From assembly GCA_017557635.1 (NCBI GenBank), contig JAFYYH010000021.1, positions 422,363-486,362 on the forward strand: 64,000 bases of DNA, written 5' to 3'. Source of the stretch: Bacteroidaceae bacterium. Lineage in GTDB: Bacteria; Bacteroidota; Bacteroidia; Bacteroidales; Bacteroidaceae. Positions 36,875-46,620 of the stretch are shown here, in pieces. The notes below the pieces were generated by a model. It worked only from the letters and a program-made list of their open reading frames with translations, had not been told where the DNA came from and made no database searches. Positions within the stretch are counted from its first letter, which is position 1, and each line of letters opens with the position of its first letter. Made by a program: the position numbers and the translations under genes.

Positions 36875-38526
36875 CTTGTTATGTTGCCGCACTTGACGAC
36901 CCAGATGCCGTGTCCCGGCAGAGGTATTTTCTGTATTGGGGAATTGACAACGGTTTCCTGTACGGGCTTTCCTGCCATGTCATAAACCGTCACCTTGCTT
37001 CCTTTCGGGGCCGATACTGACAGCGCGCCGTCAACGACGTCAACCGATACCTCCTGCTTGCTGACGTTGACGTCGGTGGAGAGGTCATAACCAACCCTGA
37101 ATGTGACGCGGTCGCTGTTCCTGGTTATGTCGTAAATGGAGAACCGCGGGTATGAAGAAATGACCTTGAGTTCCGGATTTCCGGTTGTCGTTATGCTGTC
37201 TGTAACGTTTCCCAGGCTGTCTGTTTGCGGGAACAGGTCTCCGCGACTGGTGTACAGGCCGTAGTTGTTGTCAGCGGGGAGAATGCGATAATTCTTCAGG
37301 TTGCCTGAGTTAGGGTAGTTGTAATACCATCTGGTTTTGTTGTAATTGACAATTGTCACCATGAGTCCTTCTGATTGATGGAATCTGTACCAGCCCTTTC
37401 TGTAGTGACATTCCAGTATGATGAACCTGTAGTCAATACCGGTACTGAGACAGTATGCGGTATGGATGCCGGATTTGGGATCAGGCGTCAGGCTTATGTC
37501 ATCCAGGGTATGAACCCCCGTGTATGTTATCTCCTCAAGGTCAAGCCATCCCAGGGAATACTTCTCAAATGCGGTATATCCCACGGGTGAGAATCCTCCG
37601 TCTTCATAACAGCCGTAGTCCATCAGGCTCCAGTATCCCATGGCTGTATTGTCCACGTCGTAGTCATCGGCATCTGTGTCATAAAAATCAGGAAGGCCGA
37701 GTGTATGTGAGAATTCATGGCAGAAAGTACCGATGCCGTCCATTATGGAATCTGAATTCCAATACAGTTCGGAGGTGCAGGCATACTTTGCAGATTGGAT
37801 ACCTGTATTGTATATCAGAGAATCGTTTCTTGAAAAATAGATCTGATTGGCATGAGGCCATATGGTGTTCGGATCAGAACCCGTATAATTCTCGCCGCGT
37901 CCTGCGTAGATAATAGACAACTGATCCAATCTTCCGTTCGGGGCGTATCCGGAGAGGTCTGCCGGGTCCCTGGCGATGATGGAGTCACATATCTCACGCA
38001 CCATGGTTTTTACGTTTTCGTCTAGCCCGCTGCCGTAAAAGGCATATCCTTTTGAAAGGGTTATGGGACCGATTATCTTGAATGTAGGTGTGTATTTACC
38101 GTAAGACTGGTCCCTGAAGTAGTCCGATACGCTGCCGTGAGCTCCGTAATAGGTGTATCCTTTATGGGTAAAACTGACAGTATCAGAAAAATCATGTTCA
38201 TTGAATACATGCTCATAATGTGCCCTGAGGGAATCCCTGTCCTTGATGATGAAACGCTTGTCCTGGAACTCCACCAGAACCAGAGGATATTCCACGGTTC
38301 CGGTACGGATGATGTCGGATGTTGCATAGGAACCCGGTAAGGGCGCACGGTTGGGGAGGTAAGCCGGCTGAGAACTCCAAAGCGCCGGGTTGTCCCGGTC
38401 TGTGTGCATGTGGTATTCGGGCAGATCAAGACCTGGCTGGCGCCTTATTGGGACGGCAAAAGCGGACATGCAAAACATATAACAGGCTGCTAATGCCGTA
38501 ATATGCCTGAATTGTCTCAGTCTCAT
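36859..38526 (-). CDS. M6-family metalloprotease with C-terminal sorting-type tail
   Basis: Predicted secreted zinc protease of 555 residues. A signal peptide (about 1-24) is followed by an M6 (immune inhibitor A-like) catalytic region with [14 protein letters not shown] near residue 270. The middle is a beta-rich region. The last 75 residues ([12 protein letters not shown]... ending [16 protein letters not shown]) resemble the C-terminal domain that directs type IX export, consistent with porQ in this window. It starts inside the lptB stop codon (ATGA), an unexpected partner. Confidence 0.88.
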   Translation of the reverse strand: MRLRQFRHITALAACYMFCMSAFAVPIRRQPGLDLPEYHMHTDRDNPALWSSQPAYLPNRAPLPGSYATSDIIRTGTVEYPLVLVEFQDKRFIIKDRDSLRAHYEHVFNEHDFSDTVSFTHKGYTYYGAHGSVSDYFRDQSYGKYTPTFKIIGPITLSKGYAFYGSGLDENVKTMVREICDSIIARDPADLSGYAPNGRLDQLSIIYAGRGENYTGSDPNTIWPHANQIYFSRNDSLIYNTGIQSAKYACTSELYWNSDSIMDGIGTFCHEFSHTLGLPDFYDTDADDYDVDNTAMGYWSLMDYGCYEDGGFSPVGYTAFEKYSLGWLDLEEITYTGVHTLDDISLTPDPKSGIHTAYCLSTGIDYRFIILECHYRKGWYRFHQSEGLMVTIVNYNKTRWYYNYPNSGNLKNYRILPADNNYGLYTSRGDLFPQTDSLGNVTDSITTTGNPELKVISSYPRFSIYDITRNSDRVTFRVGYDLSTDVNVSKQEVSVDVVDGALSVSAPKGSKVTVYDMAGKPVQETVVNSPIQKIPLPGHGIWVVKCGNITRKVRL

Positions 38527-39302
38527 TTCTGGAAATTCTTCTTTTTGAGCTCGAAACTCTGGCTGAGGTATTTCTCCCTGACGACGGGGTTGACGGCAAG
38601 TTCCTCGGGGGTTCCCTGGAACAGGATGCGTCCCTCAAACAGAAGGTAGGCGCGGTCTGTGATGCTCAGCGTCTCATGTACGTTGTGGTCTGTTATGAGG
38701 ATACCTATGTTGCGGTCTTTGAGCTTCCAGACAATCTGCTGGATATCCTCCACTGCAATGGGGTCAACGCCGGCGAACGGCTCGTCCAGCATGATGAACT
38801 TGGGCTCGATGGCAAGGCAGCGCGCAATCTCGGTACGGCGGCGCTCACCTCCGGAGAGGCGGTCACCCAGATTCTTGCGAACCTTCTGGAGACGGAATTC
38901 GTTGATGAGGCTCTCCAGCTTCTCGCGCTGATAGTCAAGCGGTCTTCCGGTGAGTTCCAGGACGGATGCTATATTGTCCTCGACGCTCATCTTGCGGAAC
39001 ACGCTGGCCTCCTGTGCAAGATAGCCTACGCCTGCGCGGGCACGCTTGTACACAGGATAATCGGTTATATCCTGATCGTCGAGGTATATATGTCCCTCGT
39101 TAGGTGTGATAAGACCTGTCGTCATGTAGAATGAAGTGGTCTTACCGGCTCCGTTCGGACCCAGAAGTCCTACGATCTCACCCTGTTTCACATCGAATGA
39201 AACATGGTTTACCACGGTGCGCTTTCCGTAGCGTTTTACAAGATTATCAGTCCTTAGGACCATCTTGTGCTCAGGTGCGGTTTGTGTCTGGATATCTTCC
39301 AT
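38523..39302 (-). CDS. lptB: LPS export ABC transporter ATPase LptB
   Basis: Cytoplasmic ATPase of the Lpt machine that extracts LPS from the inner membrane. The 259-residue product has Walker [10 protein letters not shown]-loop LAQEAS, signature LSGGERRR and Walker [13 protein letters not shown], the LptB-type spelling. The frame is open to 39440. The ATG at 39302 fits the promoter box at 39321-39328, and a second ATG lies 13 codons later. The protease gene overlaps its stop. Confidence 0.93.
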   Translation of the reverse strand: MEDIQTQTAPEHKMVLRTDNLVKRYGKRTVVNHVSFDVKQGEIVGLLGPNGAGKTTSFYMTTGLITPNEGHIYLDDQDITDYPVYKRARAGVGYLAQEASVFRKMSVEDNIASVLELTGRPLDYQREKLESLINEFRLQKVRKNLGDRLSGGERRRTEIARCLAIEPKFIMLDEPFAGVDPIAVEDIQQIVWKLKDRNIGILITDHNVHETLSITDRAYLLFEGRILFQGTPEELAVNPVVREKYLSQSFELKKKNFQK

Positions 39303-39320
39303 ATAACGTGTTTGCTGCCA

Positions 39321-39328
39321 CAAAGGTA
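39321..39328 (-). promoter_or_regulatory. -7 box (TACCTTTG) for lptB and the M6 protease
   Basis: Exact TAnnTTTG match on the minus strand, 19 bases before the chosen lptB ATG. Confidence 0.6.
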
Positions 39329-39411
39329 AAGAATTAAGGGATAATTCGCTAACCGACAGTGTTACGAATGTAAAAAAAATACAATTATTTCTCCGTTTGT
39401 GATTAAAGCAG

Positions 39412-39419
39412 TAATTTTG
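39412..39419 (+). promoter_or_regulatory. -7 box (TAATTTTG) for tig
   Basis: Exact TAnnTTTG match 47 bases before the tig ATG, giving a leader of about 40 bases that is A-rich and lacks a Shine-Dalgarno sequence. Confidence 0.6.
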
Positions 39420-39465
39420 CACCCTAATAAAAAAAGGCAAGTTATAGTATAATCATAAATCGAGA

Positions 39466-40854
39466 ATGAACGTAAAGTTTGAGAACGTAAGCAAGGTACA
39501 GGGCCTGCTTACCGTCAGCATGGAAAAGGCTGATTACCAGGAGAATGTAGACAAGGCGCTCAAGGATGCCAGAAAGAAAGTTCAGATGCCGGGCTTCCGT
39601 CCGGGCATGGTTCCCATGAGCCTTGTACAGAAGATGTACGGAAAATCTATCAAGGCCGATGAGATCAACAAGCTCCTTCAGGAGAAAGTTTTCGGCTATA
39701 TCAAGGATAACAAGATCGATATGCTGGGCGAGCCGCTTCCCAATGAGGAGAAGGAGGCCGGAATGAGCCTGGATGATGACAATCAGACATTCTACTTTGA
39801 CATTGCTCTTGCTCCCCAGTTCGATGCTCAGATCGGTAAGGACGATGCCGTTACCTACTATGAGATTAAGGTTACCGAGGAGATGGTAGACAATCAGGTA
39901 AAGGCTTACACTCAGCAGAACGGTCATTACGAGCAGGTTGACGCTTATCAGGACAAGGACGTAGTAAAGGGTCAGCTCGTTGAGCTGAACGCCGACGGTA
40001 CAGCCAAGGAGGGCGGTATCGTAGTAGAGGGTGCTACCCTGATGCCCGAGTATATCAAGGCTGCCGCTCAGAAGAAGCTTTTTGCCAAGGCCAAGAAGGG
40101 TGACGTTATCAAGTTCAATCCCTCAAAGGCTTATGAGGGCAACGCCATAGAGATCTCTTCACTCCTCAACAAGAAGAAGGAGGAGGTAGAGGGTATCACC
40201 GCCGATTTCTCACTCACCATCCAGGATATCACCCGTTTCGTTGAGAGCGAGCTGAACCAGGAGGTGTTTGACCGCGTATTCGGTAAGGATGTCGTTAAGG
40301 ACGAGGCCGGTTTCCGCGCCAAGGTTGAGGAGACTCTGGCTCAGAGCTTCGTACCCGACAGCGACTACAAGTTCCTGCTTGACGTTCGCGCTTACCTGAT
40401 GGAGAAGGTCGGCAAGCTGGAGTATGCCGAGGATCTGCTCAAGCGTATCATGAAGGCCAACAAGCCCGATGCTCAGGACGATGAGGCTACATTCCAGCGC
40501 AGTCTTGAGGAACTCACATGGCACCTCATCCAGGAGAAGCTGGTAGAGAAGTACTCAATCAAGGTTGAGGACGCCGATATCAAGGCTATGGCTCGTGAGG
40601 CTACACGCGCACAGTTCGCCCAGTACGGCATGATGAACATTCCCGACGAGCTGCTTGACAACTACTCAAAGGAGATGCTCAAGAAGCGTGAGACCGTGGA
40701 CGGTCTTGTAAACCGCGCCATCGAGTCAAAGCTGACCGCTGCTCTCAAGAAGGATGTTAAGCTCAAGAACAAGAAGGTTACCGTTGACGAGTTCAACAAA
40801 CTCTTTGAGCCTGCAACCGAGACAGCTGCCAAAGGAAAGAAAACAAAGAAGTGA
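39466..40854 (+). CDS. tig: Trigger factor
   Basis: Ribosome-bound chaperone for nascent chains. The 462 residues have an N-terminal ribosome-binding domain with the signature MPGFRPGMVP (about 43-52), a central FKBP-like region (about 150-235) and a long helical C-terminal arm. The lysine-rich tail (KGKKTKK) is common in this phylum. It heads tig-clpP-clpX, with 40 bases to clpP. Confidence 0.95.
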   Translation: MNVKFENVSKVQGLLTVSMEKADYQENVDKALKDARKKVQMPGFRPGMVPMSLVQKMYGKSIKADEINKLLQEKVFGYIKDNKIDMLGEPLPNEEKEAGMSLDDDNQTFYFDIALAPQFDAQIGKDDAVTYYEIKVTEEMVDNQVKAYTQQNGHYEQVDAYQDKDVVKGQLVELNADGTAKEGGIVVEGATLMPEYIKAAAQKKLFAKAKKGDVIKFNPSKAYEGNAIEISSLLNKKKEEVEGITADFSLTIQDITRFVESELNQEVFDRVFGKDVVKDEAGFRAKVEETLAQSFVPDSDYKFLLDVRAYLMEKVGKLEYAEDLLKRIMKANKPDAQDDEATFQRSLEELTWHLIQEKLVEKYSIKVEDADIKAMAREATRAQFAQYGMMNIPDELLDNYSKEMLKKRETVDGLVNRAIESKLTAALKKDVKLKNKKVTVDEFNKLFEPATETAAKGKKTKK

Positions 40855-40894
40855 GAGTATATAATCACAGAGTCTAACACAAAAACGAATAGCA

Positions 40895-41560
40895 ATGGAT
40901 GATTTCCGTAAATTCGCTGTCCGCCATCTTGGAATGAACAGCCAGACATTGGATGATGTCATCAAGGCAGAGTCCCAGTATCTGAACCCCTATATCCTTG
41001 AGGAGCGTCAGTTGAACGTTACCCAGATGGACGTGTTCTCACGTCTCATGATGGACCGCATCATATTCCTGGGCACGGAAATCAGCGACTATACCGCAAA
41101 TACCATCCAGGCTCAGTTGCTGTATCTGGATTCTGTGGATTCTTCAAAGGAGATCTCGATTTATCTGAATTCCCCCGGCGGAAGCGTAACCGCCGGACTG
41201 GGAATTTATGATACAATGCAGTTCATCTCAAGCCCCGTAGCCACCATCTGCACAGGCATGGCCGCCAGCATGGCTGCCGTACTGCTTGTTGCCGGTCAGG
41301 AGGGCAAACGCTCGGCTCTGCCTCACAGCCGCGTCATGATACATCAGCCCTTAGGCGGTGTTCAGGGTCAGGCAAGTGACATTGAGATCACTGCACGCGA
41401 GATCCAGAAGATGAAGAAAGAACTTTACACAATCATATCGGAACACTCACACACTCCGTTTGACAAGGTGTGGGCTGACAGCGACCGTGACTACTGGATG
41501 TCGGCTCAGGAGGCCAAGGAGTACGGTATGATAGATCAGGTATTGGAGAAACGCAAATAA
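40895..41560 (+). CDS. clpP: ATP-dependent Clp protease proteolytic subunit
   Basis: Serine protease chamber of ClpXP, 221 residues. Catalytic serine is in MAASMAAV (about residue 124), histidine in MIHQPLGG (about 149), with the aspartate near 198. The N-terminal 25 residues are slightly longer than in E. coli. clpX starts six bases after the stop. Confidence 0.97.
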   Translation: MDDFRKFAVRHLGMNSQTLDDVIKAESQYLNPYILEERQLNVTQMDVFSRLMMDRIIFLGTEISDYTANTIQAQLLYLDSVDSSKEISIYLNSPGGSVTAGLGIYDTMQFISSPVATICTGMAASMAAVLLVAGQEGKRSALPHSRVMIHQPLGGVQGQASDIEITAREIQKMKKELYTIISEHSHTPFDKVWADSDRDYWMSAQEAKEYGMIDQVLEKRK

Positions 41561-41566
41561 CGGATA

Positions 41567-42793
41567 ATGGCAGGCAAGAAGGGACAGTATTGCAGTTTCT
41601 GCGGACGTAGCGACAAGGAGGTGGGTTTTCTCATCACCGGTATTGAGGGCTGTATCTGCAACGAGTGCGTGGAGCGTGCTGCCGAGATAGTACGTGACGC
41701 CAAGCAGGGTGGCGAGAAGCCTTCATTCACAATGAAATCCGTGCCAAAACCAAAGGAAATCAAGAAATTCCTTGATGACTATGTGATTGGTCAGGATGCC
41801 GCCAAACGTTACCTTTCAGTTGCCGTTTACAACCATTACAAACGTATCACCCAGCCTGATACGGATGATATTGACATTGAGAAGAGCAATATCATTCTGG
41901 TGGGCGCCACCGGTACCGGCAAGACATTGCTGGCCAAGACTATAGCGCGCCTGCTTAAAGTTCCTTTTACCATTGTTGACGCTACTGTCCTCACTGAAGC
42001 AGGTTATGTGGGTGAAGACGTGGAGAGCATCCTTTCTCGTCTGCTTCAGGTGGCCGATTACGATGTGGCTGCGGCAGAACGCGGAATAGTATTCATCGAT
42101 GAGATTGATAAGATAGCACGCAAGAGCGACAACCCCTCCATAACACGTGACGTGAGCGGAGAAGGAGTACAGCAGGGCTTGCTCAAGCTGCTTGAAGGTA
42201 CCGTGGTAAATGTACCCCCTCAGGGCGGACGCAAACATCCCGAGCAGAAGTTCATCCAGGTTGACACCAAGAACATCCTGTTTATCTGCGGAGGCGCATT
42301 TGACGGCATTGAGCGCAAGATTGCAAACCGTCTGAACACCCAGGTGGTGGGATTCGATTCAGTGGAACAGCGCAGTAAGGTTGACCTTAACAACCTTATG
42401 AAGTACGTATCACCCCAGGATCTGAAATCATTCGGCCTTATTCCCGAAATCATAGGCCGTCTGCCGGTTGTCACCAGCCTTCAGCCGCTGGACCGCGATG
42501 CGCTCAGGAACATACTTACAGAACCCAAGAACTCAATAGTCCGCCAGTATATCAAGATATTCAAACTGGATGGAGTGGACCTTACATTCCAGCCGGAGGT
42601 TTTGGATTTCATCGTTGATAAGGCGATAGAGTTCAAACTCGGAGCACGCGGCCTGAGGTCAATTGTGGAGACCATAATGATCGATGCCATGTACGAGATA
42701 CCGTCATCGTCAAAAAAGACTTATACCGTTACTCTGGATTATGCCAAGAGTCAGCTGGATAAGGCCGACGGTGCAGTATTCGAGAAGGCCTGA
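41567..42793 (+). CDS. clpX: ATP-dependent Clp protease ATP-binding subunit ClpX
   Basis: AAA+ unfoldase that feeds ClpP. The 408 residues begin with the C4 zinc-binding domain (CSFC and CICNEC, residues 7-37). The Walker A is GATGTGKT (about 110) and Walker B is IVFIDEIDK. Sensor and small-domain motifs are normal. No clear terminator separates it from the recQ promoter region. Confidence 0.97.
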   Translation: MAGKKGQYCSFCGRSDKEVGFLITGIEGCICNECVERAAEIVRDAKQGGEKPSFTMKSVPKPKEIKKFLDDYVIGQDAAKRYLSVAVYNHYKRITQPDTDDIDIEKSNIILVGATGTGKTLLAKTIARLLKVPFTIVDATVLTEAGYVGEDVESILSRLLQVADYDVAAAERGIVFIDEIDKIARKSDNPSITRDVSGEGVQQGLLKLLEGTVVNVPPQGGRKHPEQKFIQVDTKNILFICGGAFDGIERKIANRLNTQVVGFDSVEQRSKVDLNNLMKYVSPQDLKSFGLIPEIIGRLPVVTSLQPLDRDALRNILTEPKNSIVRQYIKIFKLDGVDLTFQPEVLDFIVDKAIEFKLGARGLRSIVETIMIDAMYEIPSSSKKTYTVTLDYAKSQLDKADGAVFEKA

Positions 42794-42844
42794 CGTGCTG
42801 CAGTCATTTTATTAAATTTATTTGAAGTTTTTTTCGTCAAAAAG

Positions 42845-42877
42845 TTTGCAAGTATGAAATACTTGTACTTAACTTTG
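42845..42877 (+). promoter_or_regulatory. recQ promoter (TTTG - 21 bases - TAACTTTG)
   Basis: A TTTG at 42845-42848 and a -7 box TAACTTTG at 42870-42877 form the best-defined promoter in the window. The spacer contains a perfect inverted repeat (see next entry). Confidence 0.7.
42849..42865. promoter_or_regulatory. Inverted repeat in the recQ promoter spacer
   Basis: CAAGTAT-GAA-ATACTTG is a perfect seven-base inverted repeat lying wholly between the two promoter boxes, a position typical of regulator operators. Confidence 0.6.
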
Positions 42878-42878
42878 T

Positions 42879-42896
42879 TTTCTATCGCGATAGAAA
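42879..42896. promoter_or_regulatory. 18-bp perfect palindrome across the predicted recQ start site
   Basis: TTTCTATCG-CGATAGAAA has no mismatch. It begins two bases after the -7 box, so it covers the expected transcription start and early leader. Its centre is about 30 bases (three helical turns) from the spacer repeat. A repressor operator is the simplest reading. Confidence 0.6.
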
Positions 42897-42920
42897 TTTG
42901 GATGAATATTTAATGTTTGT

Positions 42921-45101
42921 ATGGCAAAGGATGTGAATCTTCAGGAAATACTGAAAGTCCATTTCGGGTTCGATACTTTCAAGGGAGATCAGGAGGCGAT
43001 TATCCGTAATCTGCTGGAAGGCAAGGATACGTTTGTACTCATGCCTACCGGAGGCGGCAAGTCTCTCTGCTATCAGCTCCCGGCCCTTGTTATGGACGGT
43101 ACAGCCATAGTGATTTCTCCTCTCATAGCGCTTATGAAAAACCAGGTGGACGCCATGCGTAACCTGAGCGAGGAGGACGGCATCGCACACTTCATAAACT
43201 CTTCACTTAACAAGACTTCAATAGACCTCGTAAAGGCCGATATCCTCAGCGGTAAGACCAAACTGCTGTATGTGGCTCCCGAGTCACTTACCAAAGAGGA
43301 GAACGTGGATTTCCTCAAGAAGGTCAAGATATCTTTCTACGCTATCGATGAGGCTCACTGTATTTCAGAGTGGGGACATGATTTCCGCCCTGAATACCGC
43401 AAGATCAGAGATATCGTCAGGGAAATAGGATTAGCCCCGATAATTGCATTGACAGCAACAGCTACAAACAAGGTTCGTGATGACATCAAGAAGAACCTGG
43501 GCATTCAGGATGCCAAGGATTTCAAGTCATCATTCAACCGTCCCAACCTCTACTATGAGGTAAGACCCAAGACCAAGAACGTTGACAAGGACATCATAAA
43601 GTTCATCAAGTCAAATCCCGGCAAGTCAGGCATCATCTACTGCCTCTCCCGCAAGAAGGTGGAGGAGCTGGCAGAGATACTTCAGGCCAATGACATATCA
43701 GCCATGGCCTATCATGCAGGCATGGAGGCTGCCGCACGCAGCAAGACACAGGACGCTTTCATCATGGAGAAGATTGACGTCATTGTGGCTACCATCGCCT
43801 TCGGAATGGGCATTGACAAACCCGATGTCCGTTACGTCATCCATTACGACATACCCAAGAGCCTTGAAGGCTACTATCAGGAGACCGGCCGTGCCGGCCG
43901 TGACGGTGGCGAGGGCCAGTGCATAGCATTCTACAACAGCAAGGATGTCCAGAAACTTGAAAAGTTCCTTGAGGGCAAGCCTCTGGCAGAGCAGGACATA
44001 GGCCGTCAGCTTTTGGCTGAGACCACCGCCTACTGCGAGTCATCGGTATGCCGCCGCAAGCTGCTGCTCCACTACTTCGGTGAGAATTATGAGGAGGATA
44101 ACTGTGGCAACTGCGACAACTGTCTGAATCCCAAAAAACAGGTTGAGGCACAGCAGCTGCTTGAGACAGTGCTCGAGTGCATACTGGCAGTCAAGGAGAA
44201 CTTCAAGGCCGATTATATCATCGATATGCTTCTGGGTAAGGAGACATCCGAGATAACAGACCACATGCATGATGACCTGGAGGCGTTCGGTTCAGGTTCA
44301 GATGAGGAGGAGAAGACCTGGAACGCAGTCATCCGTCAGGCGCTGATTGCCGGATACATCCGCAAGGACGTTGAGAACTACGGTCTGCTCAAGATAACCG
44401 AGGACGGCCGTGACTTCATGAAGAACCCCAAGTCATTCATGATTGTCGAGGACAAGGAGTTCGATGATGACGAGACCGAGGGCCCGATGCGCGGCGGCGG
44501 TTCTTTTGCCGTTGATCCTGAACTCTACTCGATGCTCAAGGACCTGCGCAAGAAACTCTCCAAGCATCTGCAGCTTCCTCCGTATGTGATCTTCCAGGAT
44601 CCTTCACTGGAGGCGATGGCCACCACATATCCCGTGACCATTGACGAACTCCAGAATATCCCGGGTGTCGGTGCCGGTAAGGCAAAGCGCTACGGACAGG
44701 ATTTCATCGACCTGATCAAGCGTCATGTCGAGGAGAATGAGATTGAGCGTCCCGAGGATCTGCGTGTCCGCACGGTGGCCAACAAGTCGAAACTCAAGGT
44801 AAGCATCATCCAGAGCATAGACATGAAGGTGGCTCTTGACGACATAGCCATAAGCAAGGGTATTGACTTTGACGAGCTCCTTACCGAGATAGAGGCCATA
44901 GTCAATTCCGGAACCAAACTGGACATAGACTACTTCATTGAAAGTGTAATGGACGATGACCGTGCCGAAGACATATACGAGTACTTCAGAGAGTCAGAGA
45001 GCGATTCGATAGATGACGCCATTGACGAACTGGGTGATGATTACAGTGAAGAGGAGATCCGTCTGGTACGTATCAAGTTCATATCTGAAATGGGTAACTG
45101 A
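42921..45101 (+). CDS. recQ: ATP-dependent DNA helicase RecQ
   Basis: 3'-5' helicase for recombination and fork repair, 726 residues. Motif I GGGKS (about 38), DEAH box IDEAHCISEWGHDFRPEY (about 140), motif VI QETGRAGRDG (about 315), a zinc-binding RQC part (CRRKLLLHYF...CGNCDNC, about 375-405) and one HRDC domain (about 535-605). A further 115-residue acidic C-terminal extension follows the HRDC domain. It leads the long recQ-guaB-...-mutL run. Confidence 0.95.
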   Translation: MAKDVNLQEILKVHFGFDTFKGDQEAIIRNLLEGKDTFVLMPTGGGKSLCYQLPALVMDGTAIVISPLIALMKNQVDAMRNLSEEDGIAHFINSSLNKTSIDLVKADILSGKTKLLYVAPESLTKEENVDFLKKVKISFYAIDEAHCISEWGHDFRPEYRKIRDIVREIGLAPIIALTATATNKVRDDIKKNLGIQDAKDFKSSFNRPNLYYEVRPKTKNVDKDIIKFIKSNPGKSGIIYCLSRKKVEELAEILQANDISAMAYHAGMEAAARSKTQDAFIMEKIDVIVATIAFGMGIDKPDVRYVIHYDIPKSLEGYYQETGRAGRDGGEGQCIAFYNSKDVQKLEKFLEGKPLAEQDIGRQLLAETTAYCESSVCRRKLLLHYFGENYEEDNCGNCDNCLNPKKQVEAQQLLETVLECILAVKENFKADYIIDMLLGKETSEITDHMHDDLEAFGSGSDEEEKTWNAVIRQALIAGYIRKDVENYGLLKITEDGRDFMKNPKSFMIVEDKEFDDDETEGPMRGGGSFAVDPELYSMLKDLRKKLSKHLQLPPYVIFQDPSLEAMATTYPVTIDELQNIPGVGAGKAKRYGQDFIDLIKRHVEENEIERPEDLRVRTVANKSKLKVSIIQSIDMKVALDDIAISKGIDFDELLTEIEAIVNSGTKLDIDYFIESVMDDDRAEDIYEYFRESESDSIDDAIDELGDDYSEEEIRLVRIKFISEMGN

Positions 45102-45129
45102 TTGAAACAACAATAAAAACTATATCAAC

Positions 45130-46605
45130 ATGTCATTTTTAGAAGATAGAGTTGCAATGGAAGGACTAACGTTTGATGATGTCCTGCTTATTCCCGCTTA
45201 TTCAGAGGTTCTGCCGCGTGACATCAATCTTACATCAAGATTCTCACGTAACATCACCCTCAACATCCCGTTTGTGACAGCAGCTATGGATACCGTAACT
45301 GAGTCACGTATGGCTATCGCCATCGCCCGCGAGGGTGGTATCGGCGTTATCCACAAGAATATGCCTATAGCAGAGCAGGCCCGTCAGGTGGCAATCGTCA
45401 AGCGTGCTGAGAACGGAATGATATATGATCCCGTTACAATACTGCGTTCAAATACAATCAAGGATGCTCTTGCACTGATGTCCGAGTATCACATTGGCGG
45501 TATACCCGTTGTTGAGGAGGACGGCACACTGTGCGGTATAGTAACCAACCGTGACCTCCGTTTCCAGCGTAATTATGACGTCAAGATCGAGGATGTCATG
45601 ACAAAGGAGAATCTGGTTACCACACACCAGCAGGTTGACATGGAGGCTGCTTCACAGATACTCCAGGAGAATAAGATCGAGAAACTGCCGGTTGTCGACA
45701 ACAACGGTAAGCTGGTAGGTCTTATCACATACAAGGACATTACCAAGGCCAAGGACAAACCCATGGCCTGCAAGGACAGCAAGGGCCGTCTGCGCGTTGC
45801 AGCAGGTGTAGGCGTAACAGCCGACACCCTTGACCGTATGTCAGCCCTGGTTGAGGCCGGTGCCGATGCAATCGTAATCGATACCGCACACGGTCACACC
45901 AAGAGCGTTATAGCAAAGCTCAAGGAGGCAAAGGCAAGTTTCAAGAACATCGATATCGTTGTAGGTAACATAGCAACCGGCGCTGCCGCCAAGATGCTTG
46001 TCGAGGCAGGTGCTGATGCAGTAAAGGTTGGTATGGGTCCCGGTTCAATCTGCACCACACGTATCATCGCCGGCATCGGCGTACCCCAGGTATCAGCTGT
46101 ATATGATGTCTACTCAGCCATCAAGGGCTCAGGCGTTCCTATCATTGCTGACGGCGGTCTGCGCTACTCAGGTGATGTCGTTAAGGCTCTGGCAGCCGGT
46201 GGTGACAGCGTAATGTTCGGTTCACTCGTAGCCGGTACAGAGGAATCACCCGGTGAGACCATCATCTTCAACGGACGTAAGTTCAAATCATATCGTGGCA
46301 TGGGTTCTCTTGAGGCTATGGAGAACGGTTCTAAGGACCGCTACTTCCAGGCCGATACCAAGGATGCCCGTAAGCTGGTTCCCGAGGGAATCGCAGCCCG
46401 CGTTCCTTACAAGGGAACTCTTTACGAGGTTGTATACCAGCTTGCAGGCGGTCTGCGTTCAGGCATGGGCTATTGCGGTGCTCCCAACATCGACAAACTG
46501 CATGAGGCCAAGTTCGTTCGCATTACCAATGCCGGCATGAATGAGAGTCACCCGCATGATGTTGCCATCACAAGCGAGGCTCCCAACTACAGCCGCCACG
46601 AATAA
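45130..46605 (+). CDS. guaB: Inosine-5'-monophosphate dehydrogenase
   Basis: Converts IMP to XMP, the committed step of GMP synthesis. The 491 residues form a TIM barrel interrupted by a CBS pair (about 95-205). The catalytic cysteine is in GPGSICTTR (about residue 305), and flap residues include [10 protein letters not shown]. It starts 28 bases after recQ. Confidence 0.97.
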   Translation: MSFLEDRVAMEGLTFDDVLLIPAYSEVLPRDINLTSRFSRNITLNIPFVTAAMDTVTESRMAIAIAREGGIGVIHKNMPIAEQARQVAIVKRAENGMIYDPVTILRSNTIKDALALMSEYHIGGIPVVEEDGTLCGIVTNRDLRFQRNYDVKIEDVMTKENLVTTHQQVDMEAASQILQENKIEKLPVVDNNGKLVGLITYKDITKAKDKPMACKDSKGRLRVAAGVGVTADTLDRMSALVEAGADAIVIDTAHGHTKSVIAKLKEAKASFKNIDIVVGNIATGAAAKMLVEAGADAVKVGMGPGSICTTRIIAGIGVPQVSAVYDVYSAIKGSGVPIIADGGLRYSGDVVKALAAGGDSVMFGSLVAGTEESPGETIIFNGRKFKSYRGMGSLEAMENGSKDRYFQADTKDARKLVPEGIAARVPYKGTLYEVVYQLAGGLRSGMGYCGAPNIDKLHEAKFVRITNAGMNESHPHDVAITSEAPNYSRHE

Positions 46606-46620
46606 TCAAAACCAAAGCTT

